Assembly (NCBI RefSeq): GCF_017942085.1
Contig: NZ_JAGKSP010000010.1
Location: forward strand, 158,880-222,879
Length of the DNA stretch: 64,000 nucleotides
Reading direction: 5' to 3'
Source: Paenibacillus lignilyticus
GTDB taxonomy: Bacteria > Bacillota > Bacilli > Paenibacillales > Paenibacillaceae
The position numbers were made by a program, and so were the translations under genes. Shown here piece by piece: positions 43,758 through 52,630 of the stretch; position 1 is the stretch's first letter, and each line of letters starts with the position of its first letter. The notes under the pieces were generated by a model. That model saw nothing but the letters and a program-made list of their open reading frames with translations, was not told the DNA's origin and did no database searches.

Positions 43758-44990
43758 TTAGAACGCCCAGTTACCGTTGCGGAACAGCGTTTCTTTCGTG
43801 CCGTCGACGCGTTCGCCTTCGATGTTCAGCTCTGCGGAGCCGATCATGAAGTCGACATGGACTAGGCTGTTGTTGAGGCCGTTCGCCACTTGCTCGTCCT
43901 CGGACATCGTTTTGCCGCCTTCGATACAGAAAGCATAGGCTTTGCCGATCGCCAAGTGACAGGAAGCATTCTCGTCAAACAGCGTGTTGTAGAACACAAG
44001 GTTCGTATCCGAGATCGGGGAACGATGTGGAACCAATGCGACTTCGCCGAGGTAAGCGGCGCCATCGTCGGTAGCGACAAGGTTCTTAAGGACTTCAAGT
44101 CCTTCTTCGGCTTGCACGTCAACGATTTGACCATCCTTGAACGTCAGCGAGAAATCCTTGATCAGGTTGCCGCCGTAGCTAAGCGGCTTCGTGCTGGACA
44201 CCGTGCCGTTCACGCCGCCTCTTAGCGGAGCCGTGAAGACTTCCTCTGTCGGCATGTTCGCTACGAAGATATCGCCCTTCGCGTTCTCGCTTCCCGCGCT
44301 GATCCAGATGTGGCCCGGAGCCAGCTCGATCGTAAGATCGGTTCCCGGCGCCGTATAGTGCAGCTTGCGGAATTTCTTCTCGTTCAAGTGGGATGCTTTC
44401 GTATCCAGCACTTCAATGTGCGATTTCCATGCCGCGACCGGATCTTCTTCGTTCATGCGGGTTGCTGCGAAGATCGCATCCCAGAGCGCATCCTCTTGCT
44501 TGCTTGGATCAACATCCGGGAACACTTTAGCCGCCCAATCCGGGGATGGAACGGCAACGATGGACCAGCTGACTTTGTCGGACATGGTGTAGCTTCTCCA
44601 TGCCTTCAGCGCGATGCCTGCCGCCTTGTTCGCATTGGCGATCCGCTCAGGCTTCGTGCCTTTCAGCAGATCCGGGTTCGGCGCGATGATGCTGAGGAAT
44701 GCCGCGTTATCGGCAGCCATCTGCTCCCACCCTTTCGCACGCCACTCCGGATATTCCGTAAAGGCTTCGTCTGGGGCAAGCTCGTATTTGGTGCGAGTGA
44801 CGACATCGTCATTCCACTCCACGTGCACGTTTTTGGCGCCGACTTCATAAGCTTTCTTCACGACAAGACGCACGAATGGCGCGCATGACAGGGATGTAGA
44901 AATCACTAGGGTTTGGCCTGGCTGTACATTTACGCCGACCTCAACAGCAAGAGCTGCGTAACGCTCGAGTTTCTCTTGAAAATTAGGCAA
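43758..44990 (-). CDS. M29 family aminopeptidase (AmpS-like)
   Basis: A 410-residue metallo-aminopeptidase of the thermophilic M29 family. It begins with NFQEKLERYAALAVEVGVNV and QPGQTLVIS, the standard start. Late motifs LFDENASCHLAIGKAY and NNSLVHVDFMIGS contain His and Asp metal ligands, and VQAEEGLEVLKNL with GAAYLGEVALVPH contributes Glu and further His. I chose TTG at 44990, eight bases after TAGGAG; the GTG at 44999 overlaps that site. It removes N-terminal amino acids in the cytoplasm. Monocistronic. Confidence 0.9.
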   Translation of the reverse strand: MPNFQEKLERYAALAVEVGVNVQPGQTLVISTSLSCAPFVRLVVKKAYEVGAKNVHVEWNDDVVTRTKYELAPDEAFTEYPEWRAKGWEQMAADNAAFLSIIAPNPDLLKGTKPERIANANKAAGIALKAWRSYTMSDKVSWSIVAVPSPDWAAKVFPDVDPSKQEDALWDAIFAATRMNEEDPVAAWKSHIEVLDTKASHLNEKKFRKLHYTAPGTDLTIELAPGHIWISAGSENAKGDIFVANMPTEEVFTAPLRGGVNGTVSSTKPLSYGGNLIKDFSLTFKDGQIVDVQAEEGLEVLKNLVATDDGAAYLGEVALVPHRSPISDTNLVFYNTLFDENASCHLAIGKAYAFCIEGGKTMSEDEQVANGLNNSLVHVDFMIGSAELNIEGERVDGTKETLFRNGNWAF

Positions 44991-45154
44991 TAGACTCACT
45001 CCTACAGGACAGAATAAATTTATTCTAACATATAAGCCTAGCTTTTCCCTAAGGGGGGAATTTTGAAAAGGGTGGAGTGGGTAGACCGCTTAACTTTGGT
45101 TGCAGGGGCGGGCTGTTTAGGGTGTATACTAATAGAGATTAAAGGAGGTGCGTC

Positions 45155-45472
45155 ATGACGCCATTTACGCAACAAGTCATTGCAGTTATCGCGAATATCC
45201 CATCAGGCACGGTCATGACGTACGGTCAGATCGCGGCGCAGGCCGGCAGCCCCAGAGGGGCGAGGCAGGTGGTACGTATTCTTCATTCCATGAGCGAGAA
45301 GCATGGATTGCCGTGGCACCGCGTCATTAACGGTAAGGGCGAAATCGCCATCGGCGACGGTGAAGGGCGCTATATGCAGCGTGTACTGCTTGAAGGTGAA
45401 GGCGTGTACGTGAGTCCCGCCGGCACGATCGATTTGGGGGAATACCGATTTGAGCCTGAACCGAATGATTAA
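45155..45472 (+). CDS. Alkyltransferase-like (ATL) DNA-repair protein
   Basis: A 105-residue protein matching the DNA-binding domain of O6-alkylguanine methyltransferase: IPSGTVMTYGQIAAQAGSPR, GARQVVRILHSM and GLPWHRVINGKGEI. The active-site Cys of PCHRV is replaced by Trp54, the defining feature of ATL proteins, which flip O6-alkylguanine and pass it to nucleotide excision repair without removing the alkyl group. The helix-turn-helix Arg finger is kept (GARQV). The ATG follows AAAGGAGGTG. A DMT transporter gene follows 23 bp later. Confidence 0.92.
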   Translation: MTPFTQQVIAVIANIPSGTVMTYGQIAAQAGSPRGARQVVRILHSMSEKHGLPWHRVINGKGEIAIGDGEGRYMQRVLLEGEGVYVSPAGTIDLGEYRFEPEPND

Positions 45473-45495
45473 GGAATAGAAAGAAGGATTACAGG

Positions 45496-46404
45496 TTGCC
45501 CAAACTCATCTATGTCGCGCTTCTGCTGTTAAGTCTCATTTGGGGCGGTTCGTTTTATTTTATCAAACAATTGCTGCATGACTTTGGCCCGTGGTCGATC
45601 GCGTTTCTGCGTTCATCCTGCGGACTGGTCGTCGTGCTGCTCATTATGCTGATTTTGAAGAAACCTTTTGCCTTCCGGAGCCTGCCGTGGCCGGCGATGT
45701 TCATCATGGCACTAATCAATACGGCGCTGCCTTGGACGCTGATCGGATTCAGCGAGCAGCATCTGACGAGCAGCATGGCTTCGATCTTGAATGCGATGAC
45801 GCCGGTATGGACGATTATCGTGGGCATTCTTTTCTTCCGGAGCAAATCGCACTACATGCAATGGGTAGGTATCGGCGTAGCCACAATCGGACTGGTGATT
45901 CTGCTCGGCATTCGGCCGGGCGCGCTGCTATCGGTCGATGGTATCGGCTTAATCGGCATGCTGACCGCTACGTTCTGTTATGCAGTAGGTTCGCAATTGT
46001 CCAAAAGGCTGTCCGTTCGAGGCTGCACGATGTACCAAATTACATACGGAACGCTGCTTAGCAGTACGATTGTCAGCGGCACGCTCGCATTCTCCACAGA
46101 ATCCATCACGTTGCCAAACGTGACCGATATGAGCAATGTTTCGCATATTATCGGGCTTGGGATATTTGGTTCGGGCATCGCCTACATCCTGTTCTACTAT
46201 ATGGTCGAGAAAGGCAGCGCAGAATTCGCCTCGATGGTTACGTATTTGGTACCCTCGACCGCATTAATCTGGGGCTCGGTCCTGTTGAACGAAGCGATCA
46301 AATGGAACATGCTCGCCGGGCTTGTCATTATCCTCTTCGGCGTCTTCCTGGCAAGCCGGAAGCCAAGGCGCGAGGCAGCGTTGAAGCCGCGAAGTGTTCA
46401 TTGA
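45496..46404 (+). CDS. EamA/DMT-family transporter
   Basis: A 302-residue membrane protein with ten predicted helices in two EamA repeats. The opening ALLLLSLIWGGSFYFIKQLL, PWTLIGFSEQHLTSSMASIL with NAMTPVWT, and the second-half GIAYILFYYMVEKGSAEFAS are family signatures. It starts with TTG after AAGGA, in the same direction as and close to the ATL gene, and probably shares its transcript. Members export or import metabolites such as amino acids; the substrate is unknown. Confidence 0.88.
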   Translation: MPKLIYVALLLLSLIWGGSFYFIKQLLHDFGPWSIAFLRSSCGLVVVLLIMLILKKPFAFRSLPWPAMFIMALINTALPWTLIGFSEQHLTSSMASILNAMTPVWTIIVGILFFRSKSHYMQWVGIGVATIGLVILLGIRPGALLSVDGIGLIGMLTATFCYAVGSQLSKRLSVRGCTMYQITYGTLLSSTIVSGTLAFSTESITLPNVTDMSNVSHIIGLGIFGSGIAYILFYYMVEKGSAEFASMVTYLVPSTALIWGSVLLNEAIKWNMLAGLVIILFGVFLASRKPRREAALKPRSVH

Positions 46405-46440
46405 GCAAGAAAGCGTTGCGAAGATAGGTGAAAACGATAG

Positions 46441-46492
46441 ACCCGCCTTTGGCTGTCATTTTTGCGTGCAGCCCGAAGGTGGGTTTGCTTTT
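46441..46492 (+). terminator. Rho-independent terminator
   Basis: ACCCGCCTTTGGCTG pairs with CAGCCCGAAGGTGGGT, followed by TTGCTTTT. Confidence 0.8.
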
Positions 46493-46618
46493 GGCAGGAA
46501 ATATCCGGTTTGGGGCAAATTACTATAAGGATGCATGATACTAGGTTGGTGCATTCACGCCGTAAGAGGTACAATCAAATTAGTTATTTTTGGCAGAATG
46601 GATAAAGGGGGCAATAAC

Positions 46619-48361
46619 TTGTCTTTCGTGACACGGCTTCAGTGGTTTTTTAAACTCAGATGGATGCATTACACGCTTGCCATCAGCTTGATGACGGTGG
46701 TCAGCTTGTTGACGACGGTTCCGCCGAAAATGATCGGGAACACCATTGACCGCATTCGCGAGCATACGCTGACGGCTTCTCAGCTGAGCAGCACGGTGCT
46801 GCTGCTGGTTAGTCTCTCATTGCTCTTATATGTGCTCGTATATATTTGGATCACGACCTTGTTCGGCAACTCGGTGCTGATCGAGAAGCTGCTCCGCGGT
46901 CGGTTTCTGGCGCATCTGACGCGCATGACGCCGTCGTTCTTCCAACGTAACAACACCGGTCAGCTGATGGCTCTGGCGACGAACGATATTCTTGCCATCG
47001 GCAACACGGCCGGCTATGGGGTTATGACGCTCGTGAATACGCTCGTTGGCGCATCGGTCGTCATTATTACGATGATCTCTCTGATTGACTACAAGCTTAT
47101 GTTAGCGGCATTAATTCCGCTGCCGCTGTTGGCCGTCGTTATCAACAAGCTTGGACAGCGAGTGCGGGTTCGGTTCATGGCGGCTCAGGATGCTTTTGGC
47201 AAAATGAACAACCATGCGCTGGAATCGATCTCGGGTATCCGAGTAGTTCGTTCCTACGTGCAGGAGAAACATGATCTGACGGCCTTTGACCAAGTGACGA
47301 CGGAGGTCATGGATCGCAACCGCGAAGTATCGATTCTGAATGCGATGTTTCAGCCGCTGATCTCCCTTATTGTAGGCGTCAGTTACTCCATCGGCATCGG
47401 GTATGGCAGCTATCTGGTGTTTCACGATGAGATTACGCTGGGACAGTTAATCTCCTTTAATATTTATTTAGGGATGTTAATTTGGCCGATGATTTCCTTC
47501 GGTGAGTTTATCAACGTTCTTCAGCGGGGGAGTGCTTCCGCCGATCGGTTGGAGCAAGCATTCAAACAAGAGCCGGATCTTGCGGATGCAGCATCACCGG
47601 CAGCCGTGGCTGTCCCGACGACAATTGAGATGAAGGGGCTCACGTTTACCTATCCAACGGCGAATCAGCCTAGTTTGCGCGGGGTATCGTTCATGCTTGA
47701 GCGAGGGCAGACACTTGGCATCGTCGGCCGTACGGGCAGCGGGAAGAGCACGCTGTTGAAGCAGCTGCTCAGACAATACCCGCTTGATGAGAACCGGCTG
47801 CTCATTTCGGGGGTGCCTGTCGAGCAGATCGCCATTGATCAAGTGAAACGCTGGATCGCTTATGTGCCGCAGGAGCATCTGCTGCTCTCGAAGTCGATCA
47901 GCGATAATATCGCGCTTGGCAAACCTCAGGCATCAGAAGCCGAGATTGCAAAAGCGGTCGAGATGGCCTCCTTCACCTCGGATATCGCCACGATGCCGGA
48001 AGGACTGGGCACGATCGTCGGAGAGAACGGCGTCATGCTCTCCGGCGGACAGAAGCAGCGGCTCGCCATCGCGAGGGCACTGCTCGTGGATTCGGAGATT
48101 TTGCTGCTGGATGATGCTTTGTCAGCGGTGGATGCCAGAACGGAAAGCCGCATCCTCCATAACATCCGTCAGGAGCGGGCAGGCAAGACGACCTTTATCG
48201 CCACGCACCGTTTATCTGCCGTCAGCCATGCGGACTGGATTCTGGTGCTCGATGATGGCCGAATCGTGGAAGAAGGCACGCATGAAGAGCTGATGCATTT
48301 CGGCGGCTGGTACAGGCAGCAATGGGACCGTCAGCAGATGGAAGCGAGTTTGGAAGACTAG
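46619..48361 (+). CDS. Heterodimeric ABC exporter subunit with degenerate ATP site
   Basis: A 580-residue half transporter: six transmembrane helices, then an ATPase. Walker A is VGRTGSGKSTLL and the signature is canonical, LSGGQKQRLAIARAL. Walker B is LLLDDALSAVD, with Asp in place of the catalytic Glu, marking the degenerate subunit of pairs such as BmrCD or YheIH. I chose TTG at 46619, seven bases after AAAGGGGG, which gives the usual MSFVTRLQWFFKLRW start; an upstream ATG lacks a site. The partner gene follows after about 110 bp. Multidrug or lipid export is probable. Confidence 0.9.
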   Translation: MSFVTRLQWFFKLRWMHYTLAISLMTVVSLLTTVPPKMIGNTIDRIREHTLTASQLSSTVLLLVSLSLLLYVLVYIWITTLFGNSVLIEKLLRGRFLAHLTRMTPSFFQRNNTGQLMALATNDILAIGNTAGYGVMTLVNTLVGASVVIITMISLIDYKLMLAALIPLPLLAVVINKLGQRVRVRFMAAQDAFGKMNNHALESISGIRVVRSYVQEKHDLTAFDQVTTEVMDRNREVSILNAMFQPLISLIVGVSYSIGIGYGSYLVFHDEITLGQLISFNIYLGMLIWPMISFGEFINVLQRGSASADRLEQAFKQEPDLADAASPAAVAVPTTIEMKGLTFTYPTANQPSLRGVSFMLERGQTLGIVGRTGSGKSTLLKQLLRQYPLDENRLLISGVPVEQIAIDQVKRWIAYVPQEHLLLSKSISDNIALGKPQASEAEIAKAVEMASFTSDIATMPEGLGTIVGENGVMLSGGQKQRLAIARALLVDSEILLLDDALSAVDARTESRILHNIRQERAGKTTFIATHRLSAVSHADWILVLDDGRIVEEGTHEELMHFGGWYRQQWDRQQMEASLED

Positions 48362-48473
48362 CAATAATCAGCGGCCGGCATGAGCTAGGTCTCTCGGAAA
48401 AAGGGCGGCCAAGCCCAGGCTTGATCGCAAACAAATTAGCCCGCTTACGGGCATCCTAATTCAGGAGGTAGCT

Positions 48474-50279
48474 ATGAATCCATCGACGACGAGAAGGCTT
48501 CTCGGCTATGCGCTCGTCTACAAATACCGTATTGTTGCGGCGCTGCTCATCCTGTGCTGCGCGGTCGGCGCCGAGCTCGGCGGACCGTACATTACCAAGA
48601 CCATCATCGACAAGCATCTATCGATTGATGAACGAGATATCGGAGCAGTGCTCAGACTGCTGGGCCTCTACATGGGGCTGCTGCTCACGGCGAGCGTATG
48701 TAACTTTACGCAGTCTTACCTGCTGCAAGCGACAGCGCTGCGCATCATTAAGAACATGCGGATCGACTTGATGCGGCATATCGGACGTATTCCGCTGAAG
48801 TATTTTGATAACACCCCGATTGGTCAGGTCGTCTCACGGATTGCGAACGATACGGAAGCTGTGCGAGATCTGTTTATGAGCTTCATGGCCACGTTCGTTG
48901 TCAGTCTTGTGCAGCTGGCGGGGATATACACAGCATTGTTTATACTGGATGCGCGGCTGGCGTTGTACGCGCTGCTGCTGCCGCCGTTGTTCGTTGTAAT
49001 CATGTATGTGCATTTGAAATACTCGAAGGTCTTCATTACCATCATGCGCGCCAGGCTGAGTGATATGAACGCGATGATCAATGAGTCGATCGTCGTCATG
49101 CCGATCATACAAGCGTTTCGCAGGGAAAAGGTGACGATCGAGGAATTCGAGGTGCTGAACGAGGATCGTTATGTGAATCAAGTGAAGCAGTTTCGGGTGT
49201 TCTCTTTGTCCTCGCGTAATATCGTAGGTACCATCGGCAGCTTGGTTACGGCTTATGTGGTGTGGTATTTCGGAAGAGAGTCGCTGCAGACGGCGATTTC
49301 CTTCGGGGTGTTCTATGCATTTATCGATTACATGGGCCGGATCTTCCAGCCGATTATCGGGATATTCGATCAGCTGACTAATGCGCAGCGTGCTTTTGTA
49401 TCGGCCGAGAAGGTGTTCGCGATAATGGACATCGAAGGCAAGGAAGTTGAAGATACGGCAGGCGTTAACCGTCCGGAAGGCGTCGTGAAATTCGACAACG
49501 TGACCTTCGCTTATAAGGAAGGCGAGAATGTGCTGAAGGGCATCTCGTTTGAAGCGCGCAGAGGCGAGACGGTTGCGCTTGTCGGCCATACCGGCTCGGG
49601 CAAAAGCTCCATCATGAACCTGCTGCTTGGCTTCTATGAGCCGCAGCAGGGTGTTATCACCATCGATGGACGCGATATAAGCAGCTTCTCGAAGCAGGCT
49701 TTGCGCAAGCATATGGGCATCGTGCTGCAGGATCCGTTCTTGTTCGCAGGCGATATCAAGTTCAACGTCAGCTTATACAACAAGGATATCAGCATCGACC
49801 GCGTGAAGGATGCGCTGCGCGAAGTCGGAGCCGCCTCGTTTATCGAGCAGCTGCCCGGCGGCTATGATGAACAGGTCGTTGAACGCGGAAGCACGCTGTC
49901 TTCCGGACAGCGGCAGCTGATCTCGTTTGCTCGGGCGCTGGCGTTCGACCCTTCCATTCTGATCTTGGATGAGGCGACGGCCAGCATCGACAGCGAAACG
50001 GAAGGTTTGATCCAGCAGGCGCTGAAGGTTGTCAGCGAAGGGCGGACAACGCTGGTGATCGCGCACCGTCTCTCGACGATCCGCGAGGCGGATCAGATTC
50101 TCGTGCTGCACCGCGGCGAGATCGTGGAGCGGGGCAATCACCGCGAGCTGATGGCGCTGCAGGGCCGATACTTTAAGATGTACCAGCTGCAGACGGGGGA
50201 GCAGGCATCGGCTGCGGGTGATGTCCCGGCGGGAACGGACATTGCCGCGAATGCTGCGGCAGCGAGTAAGAGCATGTAA
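48474..50279 (+). CDS. Heterodimeric ABC exporter subunit with canonical Walker B
   Basis: A 601-residue half transporter, partner of the previous gene. Six helices precede an ATPase with VGHTGSGKSSIMNLLL, Walker B ILILDEATASIDSETE retaining the catalytic Glu, and a weakened signature LSSGQRQLISFARAL. Combined with the neighbour, this gives one fully competent ATP site (this Walker B with the neighbour's LSGGQ) and one degenerate site. The C-terminus has an Ala-rich extension of about 20 residues. The start follows AGGAGGTAG. A strong terminator follows. Confidence 0.93.
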   Translation: MNPSTTRRLLGYALVYKYRIVAALLILCCAVGAELGGPYITKTIIDKHLSIDERDIGAVLRLLGLYMGLLLTASVCNFTQSYLLQATALRIIKNMRIDLMRHIGRIPLKYFDNTPIGQVVSRIANDTEAVRDLFMSFMATFVVSLVQLAGIYTALFILDARLALYALLLPPLFVVIMYVHLKYSKVFITIMRARLSDMNAMINESIVVMPIIQAFRREKVTIEEFEVLNEDRYVNQVKQFRVFSLSSRNIVGTIGSLVTAYVVWYFGRESLQTAISFGVFYAFIDYMGRIFQPIIGIFDQLTNAQRAFVSAEKVFAIMDIEGKEVEDTAGVNRPEGVVKFDNVTFAYKEGENVLKGISFEARRGETVALVGHTGSGKSSIMNLLLGFYEPQQGVITIDGRDISSFSKQALRKHMGIVLQDPFLFAGDIKFNVSLYNKDISIDRVKDALREVGAASFIEQLPGGYDEQVVERGSTLSSGQRQLISFARALAFDPSILILDEATASIDSETEGLIQQALKVVSEGRTTLVIAHRLSTIREADQILVLHRGEIVERGNHRELMALQGRYFKMYQLQTGEQASAAGDVPAGTDIAANAAAASKSM

Positions 50280-50282
50280 CCT

Positions 50283-50333
50283 AAGGACGGTTTCAAAAGT
50301 GTGCAGGACGGCTTTTGAATCCGTCCTTTTTTG
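50283..50333 (+). terminator. Rho-independent terminator
   Basis: AAGGACGG...CAAAAG pairs with CTTTTG...CCGTCCTT, followed by TTTT, just after the exporter operon. Confidence 0.9.
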
Positions 50334-50364
50334 ATTTTGGTGGGTGCGGCTTGGGAGTGAGCAA

Positions 50365-50549
50365 TTGTTGCATCTACTGCAACAAATTGGCCATGTAGAG
50401 GGTTGTAGAATCGCTTATGTTGCTGGAAATGCAACATTTCTGAGCGCATGGGCACCAAACAAGTATAGTGAACGCATAGTGTTGCATATTACGCAACATT
50501 TCTTGCAATAGGGTTATAAGCCTCAAGAAATGTTGCACAAAGCGCATCA
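50365..50549. repeat. Array of four TGTTGC...GCAACA hairpins spaced 52, 62 and 51 bp
   Basis: Inverted repeats start at 50366, 50418, 50480 and 50531. The first three have clear TGTTGC and GCAACA arms with loops of 7-9 bases; the fourth is degenerate. The same sequence occurs as a pair 51 bp apart at 24900. The remaining gap to the next gene (50550-50716) shows nothing recognisable. Confidence 0.9.
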
Positions 50550-50730
50550 TTCTTGAGGCTGTGCCACTATGGTAAGTGACGGCCAGACGCCGGTCGGCAT
50601 ACCGCCATGCAGAGAAGCTACCTTCTTCCTGCGATATCGTGCGGATGGTCGTTTCATCTGCCTCGTTTTCCATGTACAATAGGCGTTATATGGGAATGTT
50701 TGTTTCCCGGGGAGCAGGAGGTGGCACGCG

Positions 50731-51711
50731 TTGAAGGAAATTGTACGGCCGGATGGAACGCTGGATGATCGACTCATCTGGAGAAGAGATATTCTCTATA
50801 CCGGCACGAATGGCAAGCGTGTGGAGCGCGTCTATGTGTCGCCGGATGACAGTTATATTTTCAAGCCGTTAACGAATGAGAGTCAGCTTGGGCAAGAGGC
50901 CTGGGTATATGAAAATATATTGAAGGGGATGTCGTTCCCTGTTATTTATCCGCAGCTGTTGGCGGGATCGGGGCTTGCGGCCAGTGAAAACAGCTGGCAG
51001 CTGTTCGAGGATCTGGGACCACTTGAACACAAATTCGAAGAGGGCGCCGCGCTTGAACTCATCGCGCATGTGGCGTGGTGGCATGCCTTGCCTGCGGAAC
51101 ACCTGCAGCAGCAACAGCTGCTTGGGCCGAAGCCATTCATCGAGGATATTGCGAAGCAGGTGATGGATCGCCGCCGCCGTAATGAGCTGCTGGATGCTCT
51201 CGCGACGAGGTTCGAAGATGCGGAATCAGTCCTTCATCAACTGGAGTCGTTGATGCAACCGGAATTCACCGCCCTGCATTGGGCGAGAAACGTGATTTCG
51301 CACGGCGACCTGCACCTGGGCAACTATGCGCGGGTGAAGGGGGCTGTCAGCGTGCTCGATTGGGAGCATGCGCATCTAAACAGCCGCTACTGGGACCTGT
51401 ATCACTTGATCGATTCCACGCATCCCGTGTTCCCCAAGGCCATGACTTCGGAGCTGCGCGAAGAGCTGCTGAATCGATACTTGCTGCATAGTGCGAATCA
51501 CGGCATAAAGCTGGACGCAGAATCATTCAAGCAAGGCTATTACTTATTCACGGCGCTGTTCTCGCTATGGATGGTGCTGCTGATCGATGGCGATCTGCAG
51601 CGTCTGGCGGGAGTTGACGGCAAATGGTCCATCAAACAGCTGCAGGAGCAGCTGAAGGAAACGTTGGACAATCTCGAGCAATGTGTCGACAGGCTAGTCA
51701 CGCAATCATAA
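50731..51711 (+). CDS. Aminoglycoside phosphotransferase (APH)-fold kinase
   Basis: A 326-residue protein of the APH/choline kinase fold. The catalytic loop is VISHGDLHLGNY (about 187-198) and the metal-binding Asp lies in SVLDWEHAHLN. The N-terminal lobe has YIFKPLTNESQLGQEAWVYE, with Lys as the ATP contact and Glu as its partner, as in the family. The TTG start follows AGGAGGTG with a seven-base spacer. Such kinases phosphorylate aminoglycosides, macrolides, homoserine, choline or sugars. There is no direct sign of antibiotic resistance, so a metabolic kinase is equally likely. Confidence 0.8.
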   Translation: MKEIVRPDGTLDDRLIWRRDILYTGTNGKRVERVYVSPDDSYIFKPLTNESQLGQEAWVYENILKGMSFPVIYPQLLAGSGLAASENSWQLFEDLGPLEHKFEEGAALELIAHVAWWHALPAEHLQQQQLLGPKPFIEDIAKQVMDRRRRNELLDALATRFEDAESVLHQLESLMQPEFTALHWARNVISHGDLHLGNYARVKGAVSVLDWEHAHLNSRYWDLYHLIDSTHPVFPKAMTSELREELLNRYLLHSANHGIKLDAESFKQGYYLFTALFSLWMVLLIDGDLQRLAGVDGKWSIKQLQEQLKETLDNLEQCVDRLVTQS

Positions 51712-51737
51712 TCCCTTAAGTTAGGAGTGGCTCGCAA

Positions 51738-52613
51738 ATGACGAACAATAATCGTGCACAGCGGATTGCGCTAGTGACCGGCGCAAGCGGCGGTATGGGA
51801 CGGGCAACGGCCGCGCTGCTTGCGGCGGAGCACGGCATGAAGGTATTTCTGCTCGCGCGTAATCAGGAGAAGGGACAGGCGGCAGTTGACTACGTGAACG
51901 TCAAATCCGGTCGCGGGGATGCGGAGCTGCTGCTGTGCGACCTGGCTTCCTTCGCGAGCATCCGAGAGGCCGCGGCGGTGCTGGCAAGCCGAGCAACCCA
52001 TCTCGATGTGCTGGTTAACAACGCGGGCATCATCACGCTGAAGCGGGAAGAAACGGCAGAGGGCTTCGAGCGGCAGCTTGGCGTAAACCATCTGGGGCAT
52101 TTTCTGCTGACGGGACTGCTGCTGCCGCTTCTGCTTCAGAGCCAATCGGCGCGGATCGTCAACGTATCCTCCGGTGCGCATAAGATCGGTACGATGGACT
52201 ATGCGGATCCGGGGATGACGAAGAGCTTCACGGTCTGGCGCGCTTACAGCCGCTCGAAGATCGCGAATATCTGGTTTACGAAGGAGCTTGCGCGCAAATT
52301 AAACGGTACCGGGATCCCGGTATATGCGCTGCATCCGGGAGTCGTGTCGACCGATATCGGGGTGAACCGGAACACGGGGTTTGGCGGTCTTGTTCATAAG
52401 CTGATGCGGCCGTTCTTCCTGACGGCGGAGCAGGGTTCGGCGACAGCCGTGTTCCTGGCGAGTGCGACGGAAACGGAGATTGGCGGCAAGTCCGGCGATT
52501 ATTTCTACAAGCTGAAGCCCCTTGCGGTTTCGAACCTGGCGGCATCGGATGAGGAGGCCGGCCGATTCTGGGCATGGAGCGAGCAAGCGACGGGGTTCAC
52601 CTATTCAACTTAA
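51738..52613 (+). CDS. Short-chain dehydrogenase/reductase (retinol dehydrogenase-like)
   Basis: A 291-residue Rossmann oxidoreductase. The cofactor motif is TGASGGMGRATA, followed by LLCDLASFASIREA, NNAGIITL and the active-site Tyr170/Lys174 in AYSRSKIAN with IVNVSSGAHKIG supplying Ser. LARNQEK after strand 2 has an Arg that favours NADP. HPGVVSTDIGVN closes the active site. It resembles the WWOX/retinol dehydrogenase group. It lies 26 bp after the APH gene and 17 bp before the peptidase, so the three genes may form an operon. Substrate unknown. Confidence 0.92.
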   Translation: MTNNNRAQRIALVTGASGGMGRATAALLAAEHGMKVFLLARNQEKGQAAVDYVNVKSGRGDAELLLCDLASFASIREAAAVLASRATHLDVLVNNAGIITLKREETAEGFERQLGVNHLGHFLLTGLLLPLLLQSQSARIVNVSSGAHKIGTMDYADPGMTKSFTVWRAYSRSKIANIWFTKELARKLNGTGIPVYALHPGVVSTDIGVNRNTGFGGLVHKLMRPFFLTAEQGSATAVFLASATETEIGGKSGDYFYKLKPLAVSNLAASDEEAGRFWAWSEQATGFTYST

Positions 52614-52630
52614 TAAAGGGGGAGCGGAGC

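Noticed and set aside
50731..51711. Antibiotic-resistance kinase
   Set aside because: The fold is APH-like but there is no specific resistance signature, mobile element or neighbouring resistance gene.
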